The notes: a model not told the origin generated them from the letters alone. A stretch of 64,000 bases of DNA from Sulfurimonas sp. (GCF_026196735.1 NZ_JAPHUF010000004.1:59868-123867); one strand, 5' to 3'. Positions 16,357-35,590 are shown, counted from the first letter of the stretch. Translations and numbers: made by a program.

Positions 16357-18117
16357 ATGAACAATCAAAACAAAAGCAAAAAAATATTTCTTTTATACAC
16401 GCTTATAAGTATAGGATTTTTAATATTCTTGGGTGTGATGCTTCTTACAACACTTAAATCTCGTAATCTTCCGTCATTATATACTAAAGAGAGCTCAAAA
16501 GCTGTTCGCGGTTCTATCATAAGCGCTGATGGTTTTCATATAGCTACGACAAAAAAATTATATAAAGCAATTGTAAATACTCACTACATTGACCCTCAAA
16601 AAAAAGAATTGTTTGTTGAACTATTTAGTATCTATTCCGGCATGAAGGCAGAAGATATTAAAAAGAAACTTAGCAAGCGCAAAGGTGTTGTTGTTCTTAG
16701 TTACAACATACCGCAAAAACAAGCACAATATCTAAAGCGCCTTGCTTATGAACTAAGACGATTTAATGTATTTGTTGAGAGAAAAGACTCAAGAACCGGC
16801 AGGACATCATTACATGGTCTTAGTATTATCGAGAGTGGAGAGAGCAGAGAGTATGCTTACGATGATTTATTAACTCCAATAATTGGTTACCCGCACAAAC
16901 TTGAAGAAGATGGTTATACATATATAAAAGGTGTTAAAGGTCTAGAGAAAAGATTTGAGGGAGAGCTTCAATCAAAACAAGATGAACTCTCGCAAGGTCC
17001 AAGAGATGTAAATAGCTACATTATATTAAATAAAGACAGTTTTACTAAGCCAAGCATAAATGGTCTTGATATAAAACTAAATATACCTGTTTCCCTTCAA
17101 ATAAGAGTAGAAAAGATGCTTGATACTATGAAAGAAGAGTTAGAAGCTAAACAGATTATGATTGCTATCATGAACTCTAAAAATGGCAAAGTCATTACAA
17201 TGGCTAGTTCAAATAGATTTTCTCCCAAAAATATAAAAAGAAGTGACTATCCATCTCTAAATGCTGCAATGATAGAGTATAGTTTTGAGCCAGGAAGTGT
17301 TATTAAGACCATTACCTTTTCTATTTTACTGGATAAGGGACTAATAAACCCTTACGACTTAGTCAATGGACACAATGGGCGCTTTAAGATTGGTAGAAAA
17401 GTCATAACAGATGAACATAGGTTTGACTGGTTGTCTGCTGAGAATGTTATTGTCCACTCATCAAACATAGGTATAGCACAGCTAGCTCAAAAACTCTCCG
17501 GAGCAGAGTTTTATAATGGTTTAAAAAAATTTGGATTTTCCCAGAAGTCTACACCAGATCTAATTTATGAAAAAACTGGTTCTTTGCCGCATGCGCAGAG
17601 ATTGAACAATGAAATTTATAAAGCGACATGTTCTTACGGATATGGTATGCACGCAAATCTTATGCAGATTATTCGGGCATATAGTGCCTTTAGCAATAAC
17701 GGTAGAATTGTAACGCCAAAAATCGTATATAGCTTTATAGACAACTATAAAAAAGAGATTATCATTCCGGATGAAGAGCAGATTCAAGTTATTAAAAGTA
17801 CAACGGCTCAAAGAGTAAAGAAAATTTTAATAAAAACAGTTAATGAAGGAACAGGAATAAAAGCCAAAACAGATGGTTTAGAAATTGGCGGGAAAACAGG
17901 AACAGCACATATAGTTGAAAAAGGCAAGTATGTAAATAAATACAATACTGCTTTTGTTGGTTTTGCTAACGATGAAACAAGTAAATACACTATTGGTGTA
18001 GTTGTAATTCAACCAAAATCAAGCCAATTTGCATCAAAAACCTCTGTGCCGGTATTTAAAAAAGCTGTTGACATTATGGTTGAAGAAGGTTATTTAAAGC
18101 CAAATATTATCGAGTAA
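16357..18117 (+). CDS. ftsI: Division-type penicillin-binding protein FtsI/PbpB
   Basis: FtsI is the septal peptidoglycan transpeptidase. The 586-residue protein has one membrane helix (about 10-31) and a dimerisation/pedestal domain. The transpeptidase domain has the active-site motif SVIK (Ser314, Lys317), SSN at 368-370 and KTG at 513-515. It sits 65 bases after fliE, and a TATAAT box in that gap suggests a housekeeping promoter, so division does not depend on flagellar control. No Shine-Dalgarno sequence is obvious. Its last 24 bases overlap the convergent panC gene. Confidence 0.93.
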   Translation: MNNQNKSKKIFLLYTLISIGFLIFLGVMLLTTLKSRNLPSLYTKESSKAVRGSIISADGFHIATTKKLYKAIVNTHYIDPQKKELFVELFSIYSGMKAEDIKKKLSKRKGVVVLSYNIPQKQAQYLKRLAYELRRFNVFVERKDSRTGRTSLHGLSIIESGESREYAYDDLLTPIIGYPHKLEEDGYTYIKGVKGLEKRFEGELQSKQDELSQGPRDVNSYIILNKDSFTKPSINGLDIKLNIPVSLQIRVEKMLDTMKEELEAKQIMIAIMNSKNGKVITMASSNRFSPKNIKRSDYPSLNAAMIEYSFEPGSVIKTITFSILLDKGLINPYDLVNGHNGRFKIGRKVITDEHRFDWLSAENVIVHSSNIGIAQLAQKLSGAEFYNGLKKFGFSQKSTPDLIYEKTGSLPHAQRLNNEIYKATCSYGYGMHANLMQIIRAYSAFSNNGRIVTPKIVYSFIDNYKKEIIIPDEEQIQVIKSTTAQRVKKILIKTVNEGTGIKAKTDGLEIGGKTGTAHIVEKGKYVNKYNTAFVGFANDETSKYTIGVVVIQPKSSQFASKTSVPVFKKAVDIMVEEGYLKPNIIE

Positions 18118-18915
18118 TCTCGTAGTCCCAACTTTTACTTCAACCAAAATAACTGTATTTCCAATCTCTACATGTGAGATTTGTTCAAAATCACGATTTA
18201 AAACTTCTACATAAAAAATTTCCAATGGGCTAAGAATTTCTCTCATTTTTTTTACAATTTCTTTTGAATCTAAAATTTTTTTACTTACCATCATACTCGC
18301 AGAATGCAGCGATGCTGATATTTTTAAAGCTTCTTGCCTCTCATGTACACTTAAATAAGCATTTCTGCTGCTAAGTGCCAAACCGCCACTCTCTCGAACT
18401 GTGTCAACAGCAACTATCTCTACGCTCATAAAAAGTTGTTTTACCATCAAAGAGATTAGGTTAAGTTGTTGAGCATCTTTTTTCCCAAAGTAAGCTCTAG
18501 TTGGGTTAACTATGTTTAAAAGCTTCATAACAACTGTTAAAACACCGTTAAAATGAGATGGTCTGCTGTTTCCCTCTAAAACAAAACCTCTAACCTTTGG
18601 AGCATTGATAGTCACTTCATCATCACCATAAATATCTTCAGCTTTTGGGAAAAAGAGGATATCAACACCGCTTAATTTACAAATATGTTTATCGGCTTCA
18701 TCTTTTTTAGGATATGTGTCTAAGTCTTCGCCCTTTAAAAACTGTGTGGGGTTTAAAAACACAGATACAACTACTAACTCATTTTGCTCTTTAGCTTTTT
18801 TTATAAGAGATATGTGCCCCTCATGCAGAGCACCCATAGTTGGAACAAATCCAACTGTCTCGTTTTTATTTTTTAAATACTCTTTTAATTCAAATGGATT
18901 GGAAATAATCTTCAT
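18094..18915 (-). CDS. panC: Pantothenate synthetase PanC
   Basis: PanC joins pantoate and beta-alanine using ATP to make pantothenate, the coenzyme A precursor. The 273-residue protein shows PTMGALHEGH (about 25-34) with the HIGH-like motif, FLNPTQF, FGKKDAQQL and the KMSKS-like SSRNAYLS. The beta-alanine it needs would come from panD at 57.8 kb in this same window. Its tail overlaps the end of ftsI. It is divergent from prfB across a 53-base spacer with a TATAAT box. Confidence 0.96.
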   Translation of the reverse strand: MKIISNPFELKEYLKNKNETVGFVPTMGALHEGHISLIKKAKEQNELVVVSVFLNPTQFLKGEDLDTYPKKDEADKHICKLSGVDILFFPKAEDIYGDDEVTINAPKVRGFVLEGNSRPSHFNGVLTVVMKLLNIVNPTRAYFGKKDAQQLNLISLMVKQLFMSVEIVAVDTVRESGGLALSSRNAYLSVHERQEALKISASLHSASMMVSKKILDSKEIVKKMREILSPLEIFYVEVLNRDFEQISHVEIGNTVILVEVKVGTTRLLDNIWL

Positions 18916-18968
18916 AAATTATACCTTGGTGTGTTATAATCGCAATTATACAATAATGGAGCAGATTT

Positions 18969-20066
18969 ATGGACAATTATGAATATACAGAGCTGCTAAA
19001 AAATATTACTATCAAAATGGACAATATCACCGATGTAGTTGAGCCTGAAAAACTTCAAATAAGATTAGACGAAATACAAGAGCTAGAAAATGATCAGAAC
19101 TTTTGGAATGATGCCACAAATGCTGCAAAAATTCAAAAAGACAAAACACAGATTGAGCGTAAGCTTAGTAAATATTTTATAGCTAAAAATGCCATTACAG
19201 ATGCAGTTGAACTTTATGAAATGGCTAAAGAAGAAAATGATGAAGAGTCTATAAATGAGTGTTTTAACAGTGCTGAGGAGTTGGAACAACAAATACTTAA
19301 CATGGAAATAGAAGTCCTTTTAAATCAAGAGATGGACTCCAATAATGCTATTCTTTCTATTCATCCAGGAGCTGGAGGAACAGAGAGTCAGGATTGGGCT
19401 GCAATGCTTCTTAGAATGTATAAAAGATGGGCAGAGAGGCGAGGATTTAGTGTTGAAGTATTAGATTACCAAGTCGGGGATGAAGCTGGCATCAAAGATG
19501 CGTCAATCCTTGTAAAAGGTGAAAATGCTTATGGCTACTTAAAAGTGGAAAATGGCATTCATAGGCTTGTTCGTATCTCACCATTTGATTCTAATGCAAA
19601 AAGACACACTTCTTTTAGCTCTGTCATGGTATCACCTGAAATTGATGACAACATCAATATAGAAATAGAAGATAAAGATATTCGCGTAGACACTTATCGT
19701 GCAAGTGGTGCAGGTGGACAACATGTAAACAAAACAGAATCAGCAATCAGAATCACTCATATTGAGACAGGAGTAGTTGTACAGTGTCAAAACGACAGGT
19801 CTCAACATAAAAATAGAGCGACTGCGATGAAGATGCTAAAGTCTCGTCTTTATGAATTAGAATTAGAAGCTCAAAAAGCAGAAAATGCCGGTATTGCTAA
19901 AAGTGAGATTGGATGGGGACATCAGATTCGTTCTTATGTTATGCAGCCATATCAACAGGTCAAAGACACAAGAAGCAATGAAGCTTATTCAAATGTATCT
20001 GGCATACTAGATGGTGATATAGACAAGATGATAGAGGGTGTGCTTATTGCTCAGAATCGAGCTTAG
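18969..20066 (+). CDS. prfB: Peptide chain release factor 2
   Basis: RF2 recognises UGA and UAA stop codons and releases the finished protein. The 365-residue protein has the stop-reading motif SPF (in [15 protein letters not shown]) and the catalytic GGQ (in [12 protein letters not shown]). The frame is continuous from ATG to stop: the in-frame UGA and programmed +1 frameshift that autoregulates prfB in many bacteria is absent. The last 23 bases overlap a small convergent membrane-protein gene. Confidence 0.96.
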   Translation: MDNYEYTELLKNITIKMDNITDVVEPEKLQIRLDEIQELENDQNFWNDATNAAKIQKDKTQIERKLSKYFIAKNAITDAVELYEMAKEENDEESINECFNSAEELEQQILNMEIEVLLNQEMDSNNAILSIHPGAGGTESQDWAAMLLRMYKRWAERRGFSVEVLDYQVGDEAGIKDASILVKGENAYGYLKVENGIHRLVRISPFDSNAKRHTSFSSVMVSPEIDDNINIEIEDKDIRVDTYRASGAGGQHVNKTESAIRITHIETGVVVQCQNDRSQHKNRATAMKMLKSRLYELELEAQKAENAGIAKSEIGWGHQIRSYVMQPYQQVKDTRSNEAYSNVSGILDGDIDKMIEGVLIAQNRA

Positions 20067-20397
20067 TCTTTTTATCTCTGTTAGGTTTTATAAAACTATA
20101 CACTAAAAATCCAGCTCCAAAAATCATTGTTAATATAACAAAATACCGCACCTGTTTTTTTTGAGCTTCTTTAAACTCTTTTAAAAACTTAGTACTGCTT
20201 GGCTTTGATACTGTAGTGGAGCTGCTGCCTCTCAAGACACTCGCTTCCATTCTTGCTACATTAGCTGCTGCGATTTCATTTTGAGTCAAAGCTTCTTTTG
20301 GAGTTGTCCAAAAATAGATTGCAAAACCGACAATGAGCATTAATGAACCTAGAGTTCTAAAAATTAAAATTTTATTTTTTAAAAATATTTCTTTCAT
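20044..20397 (-). CDS. Small two-helix membrane protein, function unknown
   Basis: I do not recognise this 117-residue protein. It has a basic N-terminus, a first membrane helix (about 12-29), a Ser/Thr-rich middle with a helical basic stretch, a second helix (about 84-103), and a charged tail. It overlaps the end of prfB by 23 bases and is divergent from bpt. Codon use is like that of its neighbours, which supports a real gene. Confidence 0.65.
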   Translation of the reverse strand: MKEIFLKNKILIFRTLGSLMLIVGFAIYFWTTPKEALTQNEIAAANVARMEASVLRGSSSTTVSKPSSTKFLKEFKEAQKKQVRYFVILTMIFGAGFLVYSFIKPNRDKKTKLDSEQ

Positions 20398-20439
20398 ATA
20401 TATACCTTTTTCTAATGAAAATTATGTCAGACTTTTAGT

Positions 20440-21153
20440 ATGAATATACTTAAAGAATTTTTGACTAATGATAAATGCTCGTACTTGGATGACAAGCAAC
20501 AAATTACTCATTATAAAGTTATAGACAGCTGTTCGACTCTGCAGTGCCAAGAGTTAGTTGAGCGTGGTTATAGAAGATTTGGCAAAATGTATTTCAGACC
20601 TACATGTATCTCATGTGATGAATGCAAAAGCATAAAAATTGATGTAGATAATTTTGAATTTTCAAAATCTCAAAGAAGAGTTATGAGAAAAGCTTCAAAT
20701 ATTAAGAGCTATATTCAAAGACCGTCTCTAAGTAAAATTCACCTTGAGCTGTTTGATAAGTACCATTTATACATGAAAGATAAAAAAGGCTGGGAACATT
20801 CTACGACAAGTGCACAAGGTTACTATGGCTCCTTTGTCGATGCTCATAATGATTTTGGATATGAAATTCTTTACTATGATGAGGACAGATTAATAGGGGT
20901 GGACCTTATTGATATTCTCGACGATGGAATATCTTCAATATACTTCTACTATGATCCTGATTACAATAAGTACTCTTTGGGTAAACTTTCACTATATAAT
21001 CAAATTATGTATGCTAAAAATTCTAATAGAAAGTGGATTTATTTAGGGTATTATGTTCAAGGGTGCCCATCTCTTTCATACAAGTCGCACTACAAACCAT
21101 ATCTTACGCTTGATGGAAAACCAAGCTTAGAAGAAGATTTCAAATGGTTTTAG
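20440..21153 (+). CDS. bpt: Aspartate/glutamate leucyltransferase Bpt
   Basis: Bpt moves leucine from Leu-tRNA to proteins starting with Asp or Glu, marking them for ClpAP in the bacterial N-end rule. The 237-residue protein shows the N-terminal cysteine pattern CSYLDDKQ, then ERGYRRFGKMYFRPTC, and SCDEC. The Ate1-type C-terminal acetyltransferase-like fold has SSIYFYYDPDYNKYSLGKLS and YLGYYVQGCPSLSYKSHY. Its end overlaps the convergent downstream gene by four bases. Confidence 0.9.
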   Translation: MNILKEFLTNDKCSYLDDKQQITHYKVIDSCSTLQCQELVERGYRRFGKMYFRPTCISCDECKSIKIDVDNFEFSKSQRRVMRKASNIKSYIQRPSLSKIHLELFDKYHLYMKDKKGWEHSTTSAQGYYGSFVDAHNDFGYEILYYDEDRLIGVDLIDILDDGISSIYFYYDPDYNKYSLGKLSLYNQIMYAKNSNRKWIYLGYYVQGCPSLSYKSHYKPYLTLDGKPSLEEDFKWF

Positions 21154-21809
21154 TTTTCAATTAACTCTTTTCTTTGCCGTTCACGAATCTCTTTCTTTTT
21201 TTGTTTTAATTCAATTTCAAGTTGTTTTATTTGAGCTTCTTCTCTTAGTTTATCTTTTGCTCGCAATCTTTTTATTTTTTCTGATTCAACTTCTTTTTTA
21301 TAAGCCTTGTTAGCTTCTTGGCGTTTTTCAATCGCTAAATCCTCACTTATAAAATATTCTATTATTCCAGAAGGATTAATCTCATCACTATGATTATTGT
21401 AATAATCCAGAATCTCAGCCCTGTGGGCTTTAGTATCCATTAAGCCTGAATTGACAACTGCTAGAAAAAGTCTGCTATTTTCACTTTCAACAGATGATTT
21501 AAAACTACTGCTAACACTTCTTTTAAAGTAAGTATATGTGCTTGAAAGCTCTCTTAAGCTCTCTAGATAGGAATCTTTATCTGCATTTTTATCAGCAGAG
21601 TCTATTGCAACACCTTCTTCTCTAAGATTTTGAACATCTTTTATATACTTATCTATTTTATCGTTTAGATGTGAAAATTCGGGTATATATTTTAACTTTT
21701 GTATATTTTTAACACTGCTATATATTTCATTGCCTAACGATGAATACACATTAGGTGCCTGCGCAAATATAAGTGTTGCTAAAAGGGATAAAGTAACAAA
21801 AAATTTCAT
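21150..21809 (-). CDS. Exported helical protein, function unknown
   Basis: This 219-residue protein has a signal peptide (about 1-16, ending ATLIFAQA). A mostly helical body ends in a long Lys/Arg/Glu-rich coiled coil (about 155-219). No known family is evident to me. It would be periplasmic. It is divergent from the small membrane protein at 21861 and converges with bpt. Confidence 0.7.
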   Translation of the reverse strand: MKFFVTLSLLATLIFAQAPNVYSSLGNEIYSSVKNIQKLKYIPEFSHLNDKIDKYIKDVQNLREEGVAIDSADKNADKDSYLESLRELSSTYTYFKRSVSSSFKSSVESENSRLFLAVVNSGLMDTKAHRAEILDYYNNHSDEINPSGIIEYFISEDLAIEKRQEANKAYKKEVESEKIKRLRAKDKLREEAQIKQLEIELKQKKKEIRERQRKELIEN

Positions 21810-21848
21810 GAACCTACCTGTTTTTTTATTTTTTTAATCATAGATTGA

Positions 21849-21854
21849 TATAAT
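21849..21854 (+). promoter_or_regulatory. -10 box six bases before an ATG
   Basis: A perfect TATAAT at 21849-21854 is followed by six bases and the ATG at 21861, with no ribosome site. The spacing predicts a leaderless transcript. Confidence 0.5.
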
Positions 21855-21860
21855 CATATT

Positions 21861-22094
21861 ATGATTAAAAAAATAAAAATTGAACTTATATACTTCACAT
21901 GTATATTAATAATCCTAGCTCTGTTTCAACACTCAGACTTACTAACATCTCCACTGGCAAGAATTGATGCAATGGTGCAAAAAGAGAACTATTTTCATCC
22001 ATTGCTATGGACATCCATCGTATATCTTGTAGTCGGACTTGTAAGATTTATTGTCAAGTTTCTATTTTATCTAAAAAATAGAAATAAAAGCTAA
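21861..22094 (+). CDS. Small two-helix membrane protein, function unknown
   Basis: The 77-residue product has two hydrophobic helices (about 8-25 and 49-71) separated by a polar loop, and basic ends. I recognise no family. The start is set by the -10 box six bases upstream, which leaves no room for a ribosome site. A terminator hairpin on this strand at 22206-22229 supports real transcription. Confidence 0.55.
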   Translation: MIKKIKIELIYFTCILIILALFQHSDLLTSPLARIDAMVQKENYFHPLLWTSIVYLVVGLVRFIVKFLFYLKNRNKS

Positions 22095-22175
22095 TTGACT
22101 AAAGCAATATCGGCAAGTTTTGATTTGTTTTTAGAGTTAAAATTTAAAAATAAGTAAATAGAGAGTATGTAAGAT

Positions 22176-22200
22176 ACTAACAGCATTAACTGCTGTTAGT
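22176..22200 (-). terminator. Stem-loop after fusA
   Basis: A perfect 10-bp stem (22176-22185 with 22191-22200) and a 5-base loop lie 19 bases behind the fusA stop. No strong U-tract follows on the minus strand, so it may be a Rho-aided end or a 3' stabiliser for the str operon. Confidence 0.5.
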
Positions 22201-22205
22201 AGGAA

Positions 22206-22241
22206 AAATGGTTAGATATTAACCATTTCTTTTTTTCTGAA
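22206..22241 (+). terminator. Rho-independent terminator reading into the fusA end
   Basis: AAATGGTTA pairs with TAACCATTT across a GATAT loop and is followed on the plus strand by a T-rich tract (CTTTTTTTC). It would end transcription of the small gene at 21861-22094. It overlaps the last codons of fusA. Confidence 0.65.
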
Positions 22242-24309
22242 TCTCTTCAGAAACATTTTTTGGAACTTCTTCATAATGATCAAATTCCATAGAGTATGTA
22301 GCTCTACCTTGAGTTGCTGAACGAAGGTCAGTTGAATAACCAAACATTTCTGCAAGTGGAACAAATGCATCAACAATTTTGTTTCCGCTTCTGTCGCCCA
22401 TAGAGTTAACTTGTCCACGACGACGGTTAAGGTCTCCGATAACATCTCCCATGTTTTCTTCAGGAACTTCAACTTCAACTTTCATCATTGGCTCTAAGAT
22501 TGATGGTCTAGCTTTACGACAACCCTCTTTAAATCCCATTGATGCAGCAAGTTTAAATGCCATTTCATTTGAGTCAACATCATGGTATGAGCCATCATAT
22601 AATGTAACTTCAACATCTTCCATCGGGTATCCTGCAAGTACACCGGCACCCATTGTTTCAACACAACCTTTTTCAACTGCAGGAATATATTCTTTAGGAA
22701 TTGCCCCACCTTTGATTTCATTGTTGAAAACAAAACCACTATCAGGAGCACCTGGCTTGATTCTAAGGTAAACATGACCAAATTGGCCACGACCACCAGA
22801 TTGTTTAGCATATTTGTACTCTTGTTCAACTTCGTCTTTAATAGACTCACGGTAAGAAACTTGAGGAGCACCAACTTCAGCTTCAACAGCAAATTCTCTT
22901 TTCATTCTATCAACAAGGATTTCAAGGTGTAACTCACCCATCCCTGAAATAATAGTCTGACCAGTCTCTTCATCTGTATTAACTCTAAAAGATGGATCTT
23001 CAGCAGCTAGTTTACTTAAAGCGATACCCATTTTTTCTTGGTCAGCTTTAGTTTTTGGCTCAACTGCAACAGAGATAACAGGCTCTGGGAAGTCCATTCT
23101 CTCTAACACAACTTTCTCTTCACCCAAACATAAAGTATCTCCTGTTGTAGTACTCTTTAGACCAACAACTGCACCGATTTCACCAGCATAAATCTCTTTA
23201 ACTTCTTCACGCTTAACAGCATGCATCTTAACGATACGGCCAACACGCTCTTTTTTATCTTTAGTAGAGTTGTGAACAAATGAACCTGCTTCTAATGAAC
23301 CACGGTAAACACGAATAAAAGTAAGTACTCCCACGAATGGATCTGTCATAATTTTAAATGCTAATGCCGCAAAATCACCATCATCAGTTGAAGGAACAAC
23401 TACTTCTTTTTCTTCATCGTCCATCAAAGTACCTGTGATAGGTGCTGATTCAACAGGAGATGGTAAGTATGCAACAACTGCGTCAAGTAAAGTTTGAACA
23501 CCTTTGTTTTTAAATGCTGTACCAGCAGTCATAGGAACAATATGCATAGCAAGTGTAGCTGCTTTTATACCAGCCACAATTTCTTCCTCAGTAAGTTCTT
23601 CACCCTCTAAGTATTTTTCTGCTAATTCTTCATTACCATCAACTTCAGAGATTGATTCAATCAACTTTTCACGGTATTCTTGAACTTTATCAACCATATC
23701 TGCAGGGATTTCTTCAACATGGTAGTTAGAACCCATTGCTGCATCAACATCCCATACTATAGCTTTCATTTTTACTAAATCAATAACGCCCATAAACTTA
23801 TCTTCAGCACCGATTGGCAACTGAATAGGAACCGGATTACCTTTTAGTCTGTCACGAATTTGACGCTCTACTTCATAAAAATCCGAACCTGTTCTGTCCA
23901 TTTTATTAACAAAAACAATAGATGGAACTTTATAACGGTTTCTCTGTCTCCAAACTGTTTCTGATTGAGGTTGAACACCACCAACAGCACAGAAAACTGA
24001 AACAGCACCATCAAGTACACGCATTGAACGCTCAACTTCAATAGTGAAGTCAACATGGCCCGGTGTATCGATAATATTTATCTGTTTACCAGCCCATTCA
24101 CAAGTAGTCGCAGCAGAAGTAATCGTAATACCTCTTTCTTGCTCTTGTTCCATCCAGTCCATAGTTGCAGCACCGTCATGAACTTCACCAATTTTATGTT
24201 CACGACCAGTATAGAATAAAATTCTTTCTGTCGTTGTTGTTTTACCTGCATCAATGTGAGCAGCGATACCGATATTTCTTACATCATTAAGTTTATGTGT
24301 TCTTGCCAT
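22219..24309 (-). CDS. fusA: Elongation factor G
   Basis: EF-G drives ribosome translocation and recycling using GTP. The 696-residue protein has the full G domain ([41 protein letters not shown]) and domains II-V, with [18 protein letters not shown]. It ends KKRNG. It is the last gene of the str operon (rpsL-rpsG-fusA) on the minus strand, 11 bases behind rpsG. Length and motifs are those of canonical bacterial EF-G1; a second type is not implied. Confidence 0.98.
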   Translation of the reverse strand: MARTHKLNDVRNIGIAAHIDAGKTTTTERILFYTGREHKIGEVHDGAATMDWMEQEQERGITITSAATTCEWAGKQINIIDTPGHVDFTIEVERSMRVLDGAVSVFCAVGGVQPQSETVWRQRNRYKVPSIVFVNKMDRTGSDFYEVERQIRDRLKGNPVPIQLPIGAEDKFMGVIDLVKMKAIVWDVDAAMGSNYHVEEIPADMVDKVQEYREKLIESISEVDGNEELAEKYLEGEELTEEEIVAGIKAATLAMHIVPMTAGTAFKNKGVQTLLDAVVAYLPSPVESAPITGTLMDDEEKEVVVPSTDDGDFAALAFKIMTDPFVGVLTFIRVYRGSLEAGSFVHNSTKDKKERVGRIVKMHAVKREEVKEIYAGEIGAVVGLKSTTTGDTLCLGEEKVVLERMDFPEPVISVAVEPKTKADQEKMGIALSKLAAEDPSFRVNTDEETGQTIISGMGELHLEILVDRMKREFAVEAEVGAPQVSYRESIKDEVEQEYKYAKQSGGRGQFGHVYLRIKPGAPDSGFVFNNEIKGGAIPKEYIPAVEKGCVETMGAGVLAGYPMEDVEVTLYDGSYHDVDSNEMAFKLAASMGFKEGCRKARPSILEPMMKVEVEVPEENMGDVIGDLNRRRGQVNSMGDRSGNKIVDAFVPLAEMFGYSTDLRSATQGRATYSMEFDHYEEVPKNVSEEIQKKRNG

Positions 24310-24320
24310 AACTTATCCAA

Positions 24321-24791
<471 letters not shown>

Positions 24792-24889
24792 TTATTTTCC
24801 TTCTTCAATTTTCTCAAATTTACTCAAAGCACCAAGTGCCCTGTAGCTAGCTTGAATATTTGGCTTTATAGCCTACTTAGTCTAAATGA

Positions 24890-25264
24890 CTATTTTTTAG
24901 GACGCTTTGTTCCGTATTTAGAACGAGCAACCATACGATTAGCAACACCAGCAGTATCTAATGCACCACGAACGATGTGATACTTAACACCAGGTAAATC
25001 TTTAATACGACCACCACGAACAAGAACGATTGAGTGCTCTTGAAGGTTATGACCCTCACCACCGATATAAGAAATAACTTCAAAACCTGAAGTTAATCTA
25101 ACTTTTGCAACTTTTCTTAAAGCCGAGTTAGGTTTTTTTGGTGTAGTTGTGTAAACACGAGTACAAACACCACGACGCTGTGGACACGATACAAGAGCCG
25201 GTGATTTTGATTTTTTAATCACGCGTTTACGCTCTTTACGAATCAATTGATTGATTGTAGGCAT
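24890..25264 (-). CDS. rpsL: 30S ribosomal protein S12
   Basis: S12 sits at the decoding centre and affects translational accuracy. The 124-residue protein has the conserved loops [12 protein letters not shown] and [17 protein letters not shown]. The lysines at which streptomycin resistance changes arise in other bacteria are unchanged, so a susceptible-type sequence is seen. It heads the rpsL-rpsG-fusA group and follows rpoC by about 200 bases, a gap containing a hairpin. Confidence 0.98.
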   Translation of the reverse strand: MPTINQLIRKERKRVIKKSKSPALVSCPQRRGVCTRVYTTTPKKPNSALRKVAKVRLTSGFEVISYIGGEGHNLQEHSIVLVRGGRIKDLPGVKYHIVRGALDTAGVANRMVARSKYGTKRPKK

Positions 25265-25420
25265 ACAATTCCTTTACTTAATTTTTTCCAGTAGAATTTA
25301 ACTCACTATTTTTTAGGGAGTTATAGACGCGTAATAATACAGAAGATGTAATTAAAGTTAGCTTATTTTAAGTGTAAATTAATATTTGTAGTTTTAAGTG
25401 AGAAGTAAAGGATAGAAATC

Positions 25421-25443
25421 GACATGTAGAAAATCTACATGTC
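25421..25443 (-). terminator. Stem-loop after rpoC
   Basis: GACATGTAGA pairs with TCTACATGTC over 10 bp with a 3-base loop, 26 bases behind the rpoC stop. The T-run precedes the stem on the minus strand, so it is not a textbook terminator. It may separate rpoC from rpsL or mark RNA processing. It is another use of the CTACATGT word. Confidence 0.45.
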
Positions 25444-25468
25444 AAAAAAGAGAGGTAAGCTTATCTTA

Positions 25469-34127
<8,659 letters not shown>

Positions 34128-34148
34128 CTACCTCGATGAGTTGTTAAT

Positions 34149-34317
34149 TATCATATCAAGCGTCCTTGAATGATTTATGTGTGGCTCTATAAAAAGAGCT
34201 TGTTTTACAGTGCTTATAAACGACATAAGGGCACTTTTACAAAAAGACAAATATCTCTTTGCAAAAGCGCCCATAATTTTAAAGGATGCGCACAAGAAAA
34301 TAATTTTCTCGTGCATC
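34149..34317 (-). promoter_or_regulatory. Tandem stem-loops in the rplL-rpoB spacer (probable attenuator/processing region)
   Basis: Reading on the minus strand from rplL, four hairpins occur. They lie at 34285-34317 (GATGC...GCATC with an AGAAAA/TTTTCT core) and 34229-34272 (15 bp with two G-U pairs). The other two are at 34184-34199 (GCTCT/AGAGC) and 34149-34174. None has a full U-tract. In other bacteria this spacer holds an attenuator and an RNase III site that lower rpoBC relative to rplJL; the same role is inferred here. Confidence 0.55.
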
Positions 34318-34337
34318 ACGCTTTTAGGTACAGTTGA

Positions 34338-34709
34338 TTATTTAACTTCTACAGTTGCACCAGCTTCTTCTAGAGCAGCTTTTGCTTCCTCTGCAGCTTC
34401 TTTGTCAACACCCTCTTTGATTGTCGACGGTAATGCTTCAGTTGCTTCTTTTGCTTCTTTTAGTCCAAGACCAGTAAGAGCACGAACAGCTTTAATAACA
34501 CCAATTTTCTTAGCGCCAGCATCAGTTATAATAACACTAAATTCTGTTTGCTCTTCAGCAGCAGCTCCACCAGCAGCAGCTCCACCAGCAACAGCTACAG
34601 GTTGTGCAGATACGCCAAATTTTTCTTCAAATTCTTTTACTAACTCAGAAAGTTCTAATACAGAAAGTCCTGAGATAAACTCTAATACATCTTCTTTTGT
34701 TACAGCCAT
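34338..34709 (-). CDS. rplL: 50S ribosomal protein L7/L12
   Basis: L7/L12 forms the ribosome stalk that recruits translation factors. I start it at 34709 (MAVTKEDV, 123 residues), which matches the family and has a GGAG site; the longer frame upstream reads into the spacer. The N-terminal dimer domain, an Ala/Gly-rich hinge ([20 protein letters not shown]) and the factor-binding domain ([21 protein letters not shown]) are all present. It lies about 90 bases after rplJ. Confidence 0.98.
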   Translation of the reverse strand: MAVTKEDVLEFISGLSVLELSELVKEFEEKFGVSAQPVAVAGGAAAGGAAAEEQTEFSVIITDAGAKKIGVIKAVRALTGLGLKEAKEATEALPSTIKEGVDKEAAEEAKAALEEAGATVEVK

Positions 34710-34799
34710 AATATAGCTCCTTAATTTTATTTTTAATGAAGCATTTACTTCATCTGTTTGGTCTGAATACTCAGACATTCTCTAAAAAATATCAACTGA

Positions 34800-35285
34800 C
34801 TAAGCAGATTCTTCTTCTTTTTTTTGTCTAAGTGCATCAAGACCGATTGTAAAGTTTGCAATAGGAGCCATCCAAGTTGCAGCAAGCATACCAAGTAACT
34901 CTTCGCGTCCTGGAAGTTTAGCAAATGCTTCAATTTTAGCTACATCAGCAGGTTCTTTATCTAAATAACCGGCTTTCATAACAAATAATTCATTACTTTT
35001 TGCGAAATCTGAAGAAACTTTTGCAGCATTGATAACATCATCAGACCAAATAAAAATATTTGTATCTTTAATCTCAACACCAGTCATTCCTGCATTATTT
35101 AATGCGATTGTTGCTAAAGTATTTTTAACAACCTGAACTTTCGTATCTTTTGCATTAGCAGCTTTTCTTAATTCTTCTAATTTACTAACTGTAAGACCTT
35201 TGTAGTCACAGATAACTACAGCGGTAGTGTTAGCAAATGAATCAGTTAAGTCAGCAATAACTTCTGCTTTTTTTGCTTTTAACAT
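34800..35285 (-). CDS. rplJ: 50S ribosomal protein L10
   Basis: L10 anchors L7/L12 dimers on the ribosome and, in complex with them, represses its own operon by binding the mRNA leader. I start it at 35285 (MLKAKKAEV, 161 residues) with a GGAG site seven bases ahead. The frame upstream to 35315 is outside the family. Conserved stretches are VVICDYKGLTVSKLEELRK and VKNTLATIAL. The C-terminal helix ends in KKEEESA. Confidence 0.97.
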   Translation of the reverse strand: MLKAKKAEVIADLTDSFANTTAVVICDYKGLTVSKLEELRKAANAKDTKVQVVKNTLATIALNNAGMTGVEIKDTNIFIWSDDVINAAKVSSDFAKSNELFVMKAGYLDKEPADVAKIEAFAKLPGREELLGMLAATWMAPIANFTIGLDALRQKKEEESA

Positions 35286-35446
35286 ATAATCTCCTTTCCA
35301 GACATCAAACTTCAAGTTGAGCGGTATATAACCAATTAAGCTTTCGCCTGCAACTGTCTTTAGTCTATAAAATAAATGAGTCTTATTTAAGTCTCAAATC
35401 GGAAATCTGGATAGATTGCCTACATAAAATCTAAATAAGGATTGGG

Positions 35447-35452
35447 ATTATA
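35447..35452 (-). promoter_or_regulatory. -10 box for rplJL
   Basis: TATAAT on the minus strand lies about 160 bases before the rplJ start, behind an AT-rich stretch. No -35 consensus is seen, as is common in this phylum. Confidence 0.55.
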
Positions 35453-35590
35453 TCGAAATATTATTTAGAGTTTGCTTTAATTAATATAATAATCTAATAA
35501 GTTGTTTAATAAGTTTATTTTGAATATAGTTTTCAAATATATTTTTTAGATATAACTATGAAGGTAAAGATTGAAACTGGCAATCCAGTT

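Noticed and set aside
22379..22771. 130-residue plus-strand ORF
   Set aside because: Antisense to fusA, with composition dictated by the EF-G codons; no ribosome site or family features.
34177..34716. 179-residue plus-strand ORF, Ala/Ser/Pro-rich
   Set aside because: It is the antisense shadow of rplL and its spacer; the low-complexity composition mirrors the Ala-rich hinge of L7/L12.
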